Assembly: GCF_902167145.1 (NCBI RefSeq)
Contig: NC_050097.1
Span: forward strand, 142,687,982-142,751,981
Origin: Zea mays
Taxonomy: Eukaryota; Streptophyta; Magnoliopsida; Poales; Poaceae
Length of the DNA: 64,000 bases
Direction of reading: 5' to 3'
Shown: positions 1 to 10,013 of the stretch, piece after piece
Position numbering within the stretch: the stretch's first letter is position 1
How the letters are laid out: the number at the start of each line of letters is the position of its first letter
The notes under the pieces: model-generated
What the model was told of the DNA's origin: nothing
Database searches by the model: none
The model's input: only the letters and a program-made list of their open reading frames with translations
Program-made: the position numbers and the translations under genes

Positions 1-1047
1 CTGGTGCAGGGCTCGGGTTTAGACGAGCAGTTCAAACGCACCATAGAACATCTTATGATTACTATAAAAACAATAAAAAATACACCATGGGACATGGCAG
101 TAGTAATACACGAGCAGTTCACAACGCACCATAGAACTTCTTGTGACTACAATTAGAACAATAAAAAAATACACCATGGAACATATTACAAATTTTACAA
201 TGTAATATTAAAATACACCCAAACGGCAAGTGTTAATGAATATTCAAATAAAGTGAAATATTTGAAGTATGCTAGCATGAAAATATTTTTTTACCAATGA
301 AAAATAATACAAAAGCATGAAAATTTTAAGGGAAGAGACGAGCCACAATTTGTTTTGTAGGGGAACTATGTTGTCATTCTGAAACATATGTGGAGTACGA
401 TATATGAGCTAACTAAACTAGTGTGTATGGACCAAAAGGAAACCACCAGGTCGGTTGAAGAAAATCTGGCCCAACGGTAGCCCAGTAAAAAAAATAAAAA
501 ACAGCACATGGAAGGGAGTGGTCGGGGACTTACTTTCCTCTGCCTAGCTGGACGCATTGTAATGCAGTGTTGGCATTGGCATGATCAACAAATTCAGTTG
601 ATTCTAAGATATTCGTGGTAATTTTTAAGGAAAAAGTCTACGTAACCTTCCTTCCAACCTTTAGATTTTTAGGTGTAGTCTATTTCACTCTTTCACCCTT
701 AAAAGTTAAAACCAGTTATTTAATCCACTCAATTTTAAATACCGGAAAAATTACCACCTAGGTAGTTTTAGTTGATGGTTTTGAACTATTGATAACATGA
801 AATTGATTTAAGTGATACCAGTTTTTTTCTATTTGAGTTCCACGTGATCTAACAGTATCTAAAATTTATATAATTTCACACACAAATTGGTAATAATATT
901 TTATATGTACCCTAATTTTTCTAAAATTTTAAGAGTAGCAACTTAATTATTAAAAACAAAAACTATATGAAAAAGATTAATATTTTTATCCCTAATTTAT
1001 TTTTTATCCTCTGAGACTAAAACTTTTACTAGCACTAATCGATATTA
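1..1047. other. AT-rich sequence without a recognised gene
   Basis: No open frame longer than about 60 codons stands out, and I recognise no protein motif, terminal repeat or RNA gene. A short near-repeat around 40-180 (two copies of a segment containing cgcaccatagaac, about 75 bp apart) suggests an old local duplication. The stretch ends at the TTA target site of the Harbinger-type element. Confidence 0.5.
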
Positions 1048-1119
1048 TTAGAGCAACCCCAGCAGAACCCCTAAAGCAAGTCGTAAATTGGTTTTTAGGA
1101 AAAAAACGTACTTTCAGCA

Positions 1120-1620
1120 CTCCAACACTTCCCTCTTCTTCTCCCCATTAACTTCGCGTCCCGAATACCTAGCCCTCTCTCCCGCAAATTTCCGTGTCGT
1201 GGATTCGTCCCCAATCCTCTCGGCGCGCGCATGTAGCTGTGTCCCTCGTTTTTTTTTCTCACGTGCATATTATGTTGGTGGCTGCACAGCGGGTAGCTTT
1301 GCTGGCGACGGGCGGTGGAGGAGGCGGCAGCCGTCGTCGCCCCTGGGCTGGGAGTGTGAGATGGAGCCTGCACGCTATGGTGCTACAAGTTCGCCGATCC
1401 AATCCATCGGTGGTAGGTTCCCCCGAAGTCACATGGCCACCGACTCAAGCAGATGTTGCTCCTGGATAGATGCTTCAATTCGAGGAATTTTCTGGACAAC
1501 TCCATTAGTTGTAGGAACTTCATCATGTTCTTCGCAAGAACCTCCCTGCCAATACAAAGCCAAATCCTACCTCTCTCATCCCCATACTTCTCTCAGATTG
1601 GAATGTGCCTAGATCCCATT
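1120..1620. other. GC-rich gene-like segment inside the Harbinger-type element
   Basis: This part is much richer in GC than the rest of the element and contains overlapping open frames on both strands (for example 1088-1612 on +, 174 codons, and 1095-1373 on -). No domain is recognisable in either; the + frame is Ser/Arg/Pro-rich as expected of GC-rich untranslated or first-exon DNA. It may be a captured host promoter/first-exon piece or simply the family's own sequence. I do not call it a functional CDS. Confidence 0.3.
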
Positions 1621-1632
1621 TCCGACTCCTAC

Positions 1633-1840
1633 AGTTTCATTTGTAAATGGAATGTGTGTGCAGCAGATGCAGTTTTATTTGTAATGGAATGAGTGTGCAA
1701 TAGCTGCAGTTTCATTTCATTTTGAATGTGAATGTGTATGCAAATGCAATTTTATTTATAATGGAATGAGTGTGCAACAGCTGCAGTTTCATTTGATTTT
1801 GAATGTGAATGTTTATGCAGATGCGGTTTTACTTGTACAA
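1633..1840. repeat. Degenerate tandem repeat, unit about 80 bp
   Basis: The motif tttcattt...gaatgtg...gcagatgc...ttttatttgtaatggaatgagtgtgcaa.agctgcag recurs two and a half times with about 85% identity by eye. It lies wholly inside the Harbinger-type element and is AT-rich and non-coding. Such arrays are often family-specific and could be used to find sibling copies. Confidence 0.7.
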
Positions 1841-2199
1841 GTTGGTACAAGTTTTTTTGAATGTGTTGGTAGAAACACTTAGATTCAGTTCGGTGTATTC
1901 CAATGTGAGTTCACAAAATCATTTGTACTATGTTTTAAATGATGCACGGTAAAAACAAGATAAATTGGAGGATCATTCACTAGCAGCAGCTACTACTCGG
2001 TCAATGGGATAAGTTCAGTGTATTCCATTTCCAATGTGCGTTCTGTTTTTATTTGTCCAAGTTGGTGATTCAAAAATTCTAGGGATCGATTTTTAGCGGT
2101 CTGATGTTCATTCATATTTTTTTAGCAGCGTTTCTTTTTCAACAATCCCCAATACTAGATTTTGGGGAATAATTTTTAGTGCTCTTGGAGTTGCTCTTA

Positions 2200-3064
2200 T
2201 TACTGATTTTTTTGTATATTTTATTGAGCAAGTTAAGTATTCTTTCTTCTAATTACTAACTAAATCAATTTTACATTTCTTTTTTAGAAACATTTAGCAA
2301 ATAGTAATAAGACAATATCCAATTTCTATATAGTCCTCTATTAGCTAAAAAATCTTACACAATTTTTTTAGAATTTTATGAGAATTTTAAATATGGACAA
2401 AAAAGAATAGATCCTCCACATGGCTTCTCCTAGAGCGTCGTGTGCGTACCACAACAGAGCCTCTAGAAGCCCCGTCATGAGGCTCGTCATCCTGGGCAGG
2501 GCCTCTTGGTGTTGCTGCTGCCACTCGTCCCATGCATCCTATGCCTAATGCTCCCACTAACCCTACGTCTGGTGCACCTGCTGCACGACCTGGTCCCACG
2601 CATGGTTGGCCTCGTTCGATGCCTAGTGTTGCACGTCTTGGTGTTGTTGCACCTCCTCCTAGTGCTACTCCTTCTGGTACATCAAATTCAACTTTTAGAT
2701 ATATGTTAATAGTGAATTCATTAGTAAGATATATGTTAATAAGATAATTAAATTTTTATCTTGTATCTCCGGTCACCGCTCAACAACTCTCATTGTTTGC
2801 TGAAGCCAGAAGAACTACCCTAAACAAGCCCTTAAACACCCCCTTCACTATGTGCTTTTTCGCCTTTAGTGACATCCTACATCCAAATAAAAAATGTTTC
2901 ATTAGTATTGAATACAAAGAAATAAATGAAATTGAAGAAACAAATAAAAATACTTTACTTGTCAAAGATCATCAAAATCAAGATCTATTAACCCCTTTTA
3001 GGAAGAGGTCACAAATTAACTTTTCTCCTAACAGATTGCATTCTCCTCTCAAGAAATGTTAGGT
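2200..3064. other. Spacer with a Pro/Ala-rich open stretch, no recognised gene
   Basis: An open frame at 2532-2747 (+) encodes a Pro/Ala/Ser-rich peptide with no known domain; the opposite strand is also open, as often happens in GC-biased DNA. Positions 2760-3060 are AT-rich with another short open frame (2793-3062) but no motif. I see no terminal repeats, so I cannot assign this stretch to an element. Confidence 0.4.
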
Positions 3065-3459
3065 TTTGCAACTAGTAAATCTAAAGCTGAAGCACGGTCA
3101 TCACAAAAAGTTGTTGACAAATCCTCTTCTTGAAAAACCTCATCAACTTGCTCAAGGTGGTCAAACTGATATTAATCCGCATCAGGAGTGTATAGGCGCT
3201 TACGGGGGTTAACATCGTACACAACCCAACACGGAAACAACTCTTTGCATGAATATGATGATAAATAAACCTGGTCCACTTAATGGGCAAGGATATACTT
3301 GTCATACCCTTGAAGCATTTTTTCATGTTTCATTCCAAATTCAGACCTATAATGTTTCGGGTCATACCACTTACACTCGAAGAAGACAACTGCTAAAGGC
3401 TTATTCCTTGCAAATATAATCGCAATATTTTTTATCATCACATAATAGTTGGCTTCGTG
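3065..3459 (-). pseudogene. CACTA transposase fragment (DUF4216 region)
   Basis: On the minus strand the frame reads through a VVFFECKWYDP block, which is the hallmark of the DUF4216 domain that follows DUF4218 in plant CACTA (En/Spm) TNP2-type transposases. After a frameshift near 3290 the sequence continues with a VVYDVNPRKRLYTPDAD block and an acidic tail, matching the order seen in intact copies in this window (for example at 52.7-53.2 kb). At least one in-frame stop and one frameshift make it a pseudogene. It is cut abruptly at 3460 by the gypsy A LTR, so the upstream part of the gene was displaced by that insertion, presumably beyond the right edge of the window. Confidence 0.75.
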
Positions 3460-3819
3460 TGATGAGGACATGGACACCAACTATATGACCAAGGATCAAT
3501 AAACGATAGAGTCCTAAGCCAAACTGGAGTTAAATTCCAATTTATTTGTGAGTCCGGTTTGGGCTCCAGGAGTGGGTCTCAAAACGGACGCTCATGCCCC
3601 ATATGGACTCCATTTTGGACGTTCTAGATATCATTGAAAAGCTAAGGAGACAAGCTTTCCCAACTCAACTGGTCCAACGTTAAAATAAGCTCGGAGTCAA
3701 TAGAAATCATCGTAACAAGATTACGTTCAAAATCTGCTAGAAATCACCACACATGTTTTGGGACCCAAAGGCCTTGTACAACCTAAGTTTGCTCATCCAT
3801 CCCTTGGACGTCGCCTTGG

Positions 3820-3821
<2 letters not shown>
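3460..3821 (+). mobile_element. gypsy A 5' LTR, left part
   Basis: The segment begins TGATGAGGACATGGACACC and its first 140 bp match the sequence at 60342-60483, which directly follows a purine-rich tract (aagaaagggaga). That identifies both as the start of the same LTR. Further on it has the block gctaaggagacaagctttcccaac, familiar from grass Ty3/gypsy LTRs. The LTR then runs into a TA microsatellite and the Mutator-like element; its other half reappears near 32.6-33.04 kb. The expected left TSD is TCGTG (3455-3459), but the matching right copy is not in the window. Confidence 0.7.

Positions 3822-3870
<49 letters not shown>
3822..3870. repeat. (TA)n microsatellite
   Basis: About 24 uninterrupted TA dinucleotides lie at the junction between the left LTR part of gypsy A and the Mutator-like element. 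TA-rich sites are frequent insertion points, and the array probably expanded after the junction formed. The length is likely to vary between accessions. Confidence 0.95.
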
Positions 3871-3873
<3 letters not shown>

Positions 3874-3944
3874 TATATATTGAGAATCCTAGGCTCTTAA
3901 TAACTGTACAGAGCCCTGGCCACCAACAAATCCGGTTAAGACCA

Positions 3945-4190
3945 CTTACATTCACTATTTATGCAACCAAACCAATTTAGCGTAAACAGAGCACCACCTC
4001 CGAACCCACGTTCCAGAAAAACTGGTTAGGCCCACTTTCCACGCGGTCAACTACCCCTGCCACAGTCAAAATATGTTAATGCCAATTCCCTTCAATGTTT
4101 ATGCAACAAAATTGATTTGGCGTAAATAGAGCACCTCATCCGAACCCACGTTCCCGAAAAACCGGCTTAGGCCCACTTTCCACGCGGTGT
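3945..4190. repeat. Two direct copies of a 140-bp unit
   Basis: Copies begin near 3948 and 4088, and both contain cgtaaa.agagcacc followed by ccgaacccacgttcc and ccactttccacgcggt. By eye they are about 85% identical. They lie at the left side of the Mutator-like element, where subterminal repeats would be expected, which is why I place the element's left edge just before them. Confidence 0.75.
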
Positions 4191-5690
4191 TACTTCTATA
4201 CCCTAACTCCCGTCACGGTCAATTTACCTAGCTGACTCGACGCGATTCATCGGGCATCGCCAGGGCGATTCTTCGTTCCTCTGCCACCACACGCCCTCAT
4301 CCCTAATCGGCGCCACTGTTGACAGTTCTCGTTGAGCCACCCCGCCGCTGACAATCGTTCGCCACCGCGTGACATTGGTCGTCTACCCGCTCCGCTGACA
4401 ATCGTGCGCCTTCCCAAGGTGCTCGCATTCCTCACTAATTCTTATGCGCTTCATTGCTATTTCCCAATCTCACCCATTCATCTCCACCATTTTCTTATCC
4501 ACCGCTCGTGAGCCATATTTGGGAGGAGTTAATAACCGCGCCGTATTCTAGGTGCCCAAATTCATCACCGACGACTAGGCTGCTGCGTTTCAACCACTGA
4601 CGGATTTTCTGGCCGTCGATGACAAGGAAATCACAGGTCACCTACTATTGCATAAATGTTTATTTTGTTGGTTAGTCATTGGATAAATATCGTTTTTAGG
4701 CACATCCTGTTGTTATGCATAAATGTATATGGCCATTTTACTATGCAATGATACAATTTTAAGGGTAGCTGCATTAAATAGGTTTACATTATAGCCCTGT
4801 TGTGTTTAATCCATGAAACTCATTTGTTTAAAATGTAAGAACCTAGTATGACATTGCCATAAGTATTTCTGAATATGAATGTTTATGTATTTTACTAAGT
4901 TGTATTTGTTACTGCATTCATTTGTTTATTTTGCTGGTTAGTCATTGGATAAATACTGTTTTGTATGAACATTCTGTTGGTATGCATAAATGTATATGGC
5001 AATTTTTACAATGCAATGATACGACTTTAAGGCTAGCTGCATTAAATAGGTTTACATTATAGCCCTGCTGTGTTTAATCCATGAAACTCATTTGTTTAAA
5101 ATGTAAGAACCTAGTATGTCATTGCCATAAGTATCTTTGAATATGAATGTTTATGTTTTTTTACTAAGTTGTATTTGTTACTGCATTCATAGCTTACACC
5201 ATACTGCTATAATCATCCTCAAGTATAATTGTTTTGTTGATGTATTTGCAATTTATAAAAGTCGGGTGGCATTATATTATACTATCTATTTCACCATTTA
5301 GCATATATTCAAATCGATAAAAATATTTTTTTCCTATGATGCAATGATTCATGAAGGCATGTCTATGCTGTAGATCAAATATGTCATTTTAGTTGGTTAT
5401 GCAAATAGTCTTATGATATATTTCTTTTTCATTATGTTTCTTTTCTTTTTTTATGATAGATGCCACATAAGTGCTTTGTTTATGTTGTTTTGTTCATCTA
5501 CTATGTTGCTAGGGCCATATAACATAATTGAGGTATTCTAATGTGGACGAGTGTGTAAAGTGTACAATTATTTTATATAGTCATTTGTTTATATGTTGAT
5601 GTATGTAAGTCAATAAAGTACATGTAAAATCAGCATGTATATTTGTTCATTGTTAATCATTTTATTAGTTGCACATATGTTTTACATTGT
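4191..5690. other. 5' flank and probable leader of the Ulp1-type gene
   Basis: Positions 4230-4620 are GC-rich (Ser/Arg/Pro-type open stretches on both strands, no domain) and may be the first exon or promoter of the protease gene. From 4640 on the DNA is AT-rich and intron-like, ending in a good acceptor (gctccgcag) at 5700. It contains the 266-bp tandem duplication listed separately. I recognise no protein in this stretch. Confidence 0.4.
4657..5190. repeat. Tandem duplication, unit about 266 bp
   Basis: Copy 1 (4657-4922) and copy 2 (4923-5190) share tgtttatttt.tggttagtcattgg, gcattaaataggtttacattatagccctg and the run down to ttgttactgcattcat. Differences are scattered substitutions and short indels (roughly 93% identity by eye). 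The duplication sits in the presumed first intron or leader of the Ulp1-type gene. Confidence 0.85.
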
Positions 5691-6602
5691 TGCTCCGCAG
5701 GTTGCTGCTTCAATTATGTGGAAGGTTGATCGATTCCCAACCAATCTGAAGCGATTAATCATTGAGTCAAGTCAAGAATGCTTCAGTGTCGACATCCCGC
5801 GCTCGACAGACACCGGAGACCCTCCAAATACTCGATGTGATGGTGATCCTCCACAACATAGAAAGAGAGGTGCTGCTGCCGATGCTAAAAAGCTCCCCAT
5901 GCCCAGTGTGGATGATGATGATGACTTTGAGCCCCCAAAAAAGAAGTGTAATATCAAATTTGATGCCCTAAACAAGACGCAGGTGAGTTTACCACATTGC
6001 AGAAACTTATCTTTTCCAATATTTTAATCATGCTTACAATCACAATGCATACTTTCTGTGCTGCAACATACAACTTACTATATTACCTTAGCATATCAAT
6101 CCAAAACAGTAATATACTATGGAACTATGTAAAAATAAGAATGCAGATATTATGATATTTAATTATTAACATATTTATTCATCTATCCACCTTTTTCGTA
6201 CAAAGACTCAACATCAGATGCAACCTAGGAGATGTTCTTGCGTCCATTCAGATATTGAATGAAAGGCAACGTCAAGCTATAGTCAGAAAAGGTTTCTCCA
6301 GCATTCTTGACATGACGATTGATGCAATTGGATGTCGGACACTTCTTTGTTGGCTCATGCAGAAGCTAGACCCCAGAGACATGACTCTTCGTATTGGTCC
6401 AGACAAAGAACTAAAAATCACCAAGCAGACTGCCCATCTGATATTGGGTCTTCCAAATTTGGGTGGTGGGAAGCCCCTAAATATTGACGAAGCGAATGCC
6501 GCGGCAAACCTTCGGTCCTCCCTAAGTATTATCAAGGATGAGTTTGTGATTTCAAAGCTACAGGACAGGCTGAGGCTAGGCAATGACAGCAATGCATATA
6601 TG

Positions 6603-6960
6603 TGTTGGTACAAGCCTATATAAGCGTTTCTAGGGTCTATACCAACACATAATTATGTGTTGCCTATACTGATGTTGCTAGGGGCTACTACAACGCTTAT
6701 ACATACGTTGGTAAGTCAAATAAATAAGCGTTGGTAAACTGCAACATATTTTTATTAGGTACAACAACGCTTATATGTGTTGGTGCCACCCATGACCAAC
6801 TAGTCATCTATAAGATACAACAACACTTATATGTGTTGGTGCCGCCCATGACCAACTAGTCATCATAGGATGCTACAACGTTTAGATTCGAGTTGTGACA
6901 ACATTTTTATGTGTTGCAAGCAATAAACCAATAAAAAATATTTGAATATTTTATTTTCAG
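6603..6960. repeat. Left subterminal repeats of CACTA B
   Basis: At least six copies of a motif near caacgcttatatgtgttgg or its complement occur in both orientations, partly as two longer direct copies (6765-6802 and 6820-6860, each ending gaccaactagtcat). Subterminal repeats of this kind are the binding sites of TnpA-type proteins in characterised CACTA elements. Confidence 0.6.
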
Positions 6961-7049
6961 GTTAAGTGTACAACAGGCTGAACAATGCACATTTGATATT
7001 TCTGGAATCATCCACACACATGGCAAATAAGCAAACATAATATGAATTA

Positions 7050-7640
7050 AAAATCAATAGTTGCATTACAAGCAGTTGATCCATAGTTCCATATATAATA
7101 TATGTTTGAGTGGTAGGATACAAACATATTTACATATGACTCATAGTCATTGGTAATCTAGATCCAAATAAAAAAATATCCATATGCAGTAAGCCCTTGC
7201 ATCTTCATAGTGTTCTAGGTTCATAACTAAAAAAGTGAAGCCCGGAAGATATAATAGGTTAATATATATACCAAATGAAAGAAATAAGTAATGCAAAGTA
7301 GAGAAGTGATGTGCAAATATCACCTTTCAAAGAAGGGAAAATGAAAAATATTATAGCACATCGGCAAATAGTTTGCTCGAACTTGCGTCCAAAATCATTC
7401 ATTTCATTTTCTATATTACATACAATGTATGTGGTATCGGGAATTTTGGATTTATTTCCAGCCACAATGGAGGTTTTATAAGGTGAAAACAATACTAGCC
7501 TTAGTTTGTATTACTGCAGAAAACCAATTCCTAGAAAGGACATGAAAATAAAAGGGGAAAATTACCCATACCAATGCATCAATTATAACTTAAACTGATG
7601 GTTAAATCTGTCGATAAACTAAAAACTGAATCACATATAA
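7050..7640. other. AT-rich interior of CACTA B, nothing recognised
   Basis: This stretch has only short frames (for example 7259-7492 on -) without motifs. It precedes the minus-strand gene-like fragments and might hold their 3' end or untranslated part. Confidence 0.4.
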
Positions 7641-7689
7641 AACTGTTCCAGCATCTTATGACAAAATAAGTGATGGAAACTTGGAAAGG

Positions 7690-8357
7690 AATAAACAGAC
7701 CTGAGAACAACTTATCTTCTCTGCTCTATCAGTCGTCACAGCTCCAACTTCGGCCAGGCAACCTGTGGTGTTAAAACTAAGCATTGTTAGTTTGTTACCA
7801 TGGGATGATAAACTACAGAAAATTCTTGGCTTGATCAAGCACAAGGAAATGAAGATGGCAATGGCAAAGATAACAATCCTTCGAGTATAGATAATAGGAT
7901 TTAGAGACTATGATTGACAAGGTTACCTGGTCCTTTGGATCAAGCAAAGAATCAATCTCAGAATTCACTATTACACCACCATACTCGTCATCCATGTTTG
8001 TAGGGTCACTTTTTTGGTTGGTATCCCCTCCCCCACATCACTCAACTAGTCTATTGAATCACTTAAAGAAACCATTTGTTCAGGATTACGTTTAAAGTTA
8101 TACAGTTTTGATGCAAGATCATTGGTACCAGTCTAAACACCTAGACATTTTGCTCTTTCTTCTATCGCAGATATAACAGGTGGGTAGTGTTCATTACTAA
8201 GTTCTTGCAATATTGTTTCATTTACGGATTGGTATCCCATGCGAGATGTCAAGACAAGCTGGCTGCTGTCAAAAGTGCAACCAGATAAAATCTGCAAAAG
8301 GGTAACTGCATCACCAGCATCTTTTGTAGTCACAAGAGCCGGGCCTGCAATTAACAC
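7690..8357 (-). pseudogene. Exon-like fragments of an unidentified gene inside CACTA B
   Basis: On the minus strand, coding-like blocks at about 8345-8134, 7996-7928 and 7765-7700 are separated by AT-rich stretches with plausible splice borders (for example a GT after the GAT-CAA-like codons near 7925 and another GT after the block ending SCSQ). The first block includes ILSGCTFDSSQLVLTSRMG and SAIEERAKCLGV; the second DEYGGVIVNSEIDSLLDP; the third CLAEVGAVTTDRAEKISC. The amino-acid composition is that of an ordinary host protein, not of a transposon protein, and the intron-exon layout is retained. I do not recognise the family. Capture of host gene fragments by CACTA elements is well documented in grasses. 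Confidence 0.4.
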
Positions 8358-8359
8358 AA

Positions 8360-9690
8360 GAATGAGTCTATAGACATTCTCAGAACAGCAAGGCCTGCAA
8401 TCACCAGCATTTCATTAGGTCCCTCCCCTGATGTATCTTTAAATCCTATTGTAGCACATAAGAAGGAGAATGGACTAAAAAATGATAAACCTTCAGAAAA
8501 CTTGATTTCAAGGTTTCAAGCATATCCTAACTTGTCTTGTTTCTTGCATTTTATCGCACTAACCAAGCAAGATGGATATAATAATTTCTTTTGCACTTAT
8601 CATTTCCAAAAACCTCAAACAAATTGTATTTCGTAAGTCAGAGACAAAATACAAGTCATGTAAAAAGGTGAGCTCAATGAAGTTGAAAATATTTATACCG
8701 CAAATGTGAAGGAAAAGGGTAGGTTAAACAAAATTAGTCCAAAATTATGATTCTAGTACTTATAGGAATGCAGTTATAATTTCCAATGTATTAGGAGTTA
8801 TAATTTTGCATAAAATGGATGCTCTTCATGATGCCACAAACAAAACAGACACCAACATTCAGGCAATACCATAAAATAAACAGTAGCAGACTTACCCTCT
8901 TTCTGGCCTCTACTTGGCACTCTCATTCATATTACTGTTTAAGATATTTTATTCTTTGTGATTTGTAGTGATGACAACATTAATGAGTTCTTGATGAACA
9001 CGGGCACTTTGTGTTGTGCATATGCCATCTTCGGATAGTAGATGAAATTCTGATGAAGATGTTCCTGAACATGTCTGTTCTTCCTGCAATGCATTTTACC
9101 ATAATATGTTTCTTTGAAATCTGTTAATAAGTGCAATGAAAAGATTTTATGGCTGCTTTGCTCCTTAAAATGGTGCCTCTGCCATGAACCTGGTGTTTTT
9201 TAAATAAATGCTATGATTAACTACCTTCTTGTCATCATCTTTAAAGATTGTAAGATTCCAGTATAAGCATCTATTGCAGCAGCTGCAACGGACAAGCCAT
9301 ATACTGCTTGTTATCGAGTTTTTTGTTTGTCCAAAATATTCCATGCGATCATTCTTTCAATGGTTTATGTTTAGTATTTTGTTGCCTTAAACTTGGATTT
9401 CCTGCAAACTTACAATGGTGGTTCTTTTGTACATGTTGAACAAGTATTCCTAAACTGTACTGTATATAAGGTAAGATTGAATGTTAGTATTTTGTTTTCT
9501 TCATGGTATCTGGTATTTTTGTATTATAATTGATTATCTATATATTTGCTAAAACTTGAGTTGTTGGGAGTTCTGTACAAAGGAATACGGTCTATATTTA
9601 TGGTCATCTACATGCCACTTCCAGTCCATTCTAACAATATTTTTTATTTGAGTTTTTGAGTGATTTCTTTCATGGCTTGGAGTAAGAAAT
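8360..9690. other. Intron-like DNA of CACTA B
   Basis: AT-rich with many short frames and no recognised domain. Poly-T tracts and acceptor-like sites in both orientations suggest intronic or untranslated DNA belonging to one of the gene-like fragments on either side. Confidence 0.35.
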
Positions 9691-9714
9691 ATAGTTTATT
9701 GCAAAAATCATCTT

Positions 9715-9995
9715 CAGGATGAAGATACCGGATACCTTATGTAACCAATCGCTCAGCCTCAAGCCAATACTATTGGAAGTGAATTAGATGGATCTGACCC
9801 TGATGATGTTGATGAAGACAAAAAAGAAGTCGACGATGATGATGAGGGGACCATAGATTAGCCTTCATCCTCACAAGGAACCAAGCGGAAGAGAGATGAT
9901 CCCTCGCTAGACCCAACTACCAATCAAGAATTACGAGGATCCCCTTCGTTGTGTTGGTCGTTGACCGGGCCAGATCCAACCCAACGCATCTAGAG
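9715..9995 (+). pseudogene. Acidic exon-like fragment inside CACTA B
   Basis: The + strand encodes an acidic, then basic stretch: a SELDGSDPDDVDEDKKEVDDDDEG-like run (shortened here), followed after an in-frame TAG by SSSQGTKRKRDDPSLDP. The pattern of acid cluster plus KRKR resembles nuclear proteins, but I do not recognise the family. It is followed at once by the nested CACTA C, after which GC-rich coding-like DNA continues at 12006. An in-frame stop indicates it is a relic. Confidence 0.35.
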
Positions 9996-10013
9996 GTGAA
10001 ACCGTAGAGGGAA

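Larger units (their letters stand above)
1051..2196. mobile_element. PIF/Harbinger-type non-autonomous DNA transposon
   Basis: The left end starts GAGCAACCCCAGCAGAACC. The right end, read on the minus strand, starts GAGCAACTCCAAGAGCACT, so the termini are imperfect inverted repeats. A 3-bp duplication TTA flanks the element (1048-1050 and 2197-2199), the classic PIF/Harbinger target site. The element is about 1146 bp and carries no recognisable transposase or Myb-like ORF, so it would have to be mobilised in trans. Its interior is compositionally mixed: a GC-rich, gene-like left third and an AT-rich right part with tandem repeats. The family name is inferred from TIR and TSD; a MULE or hAT origin is less likely because of the 3-bp TSD. 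Confidence 0.75.

Noticed and set aside
1088..1612. A 174-codon protein-coding gene
   Set aside because: No domain, strong frame overlap on the opposite strand and location inside a short TIR element; listed only as a gene-like segment.
3822..3870. Replication origin or matrix-attachment signal in the TA run
   Set aside because: A simple dinucleotide microsatellite explains it, and nothing else supports such a role.
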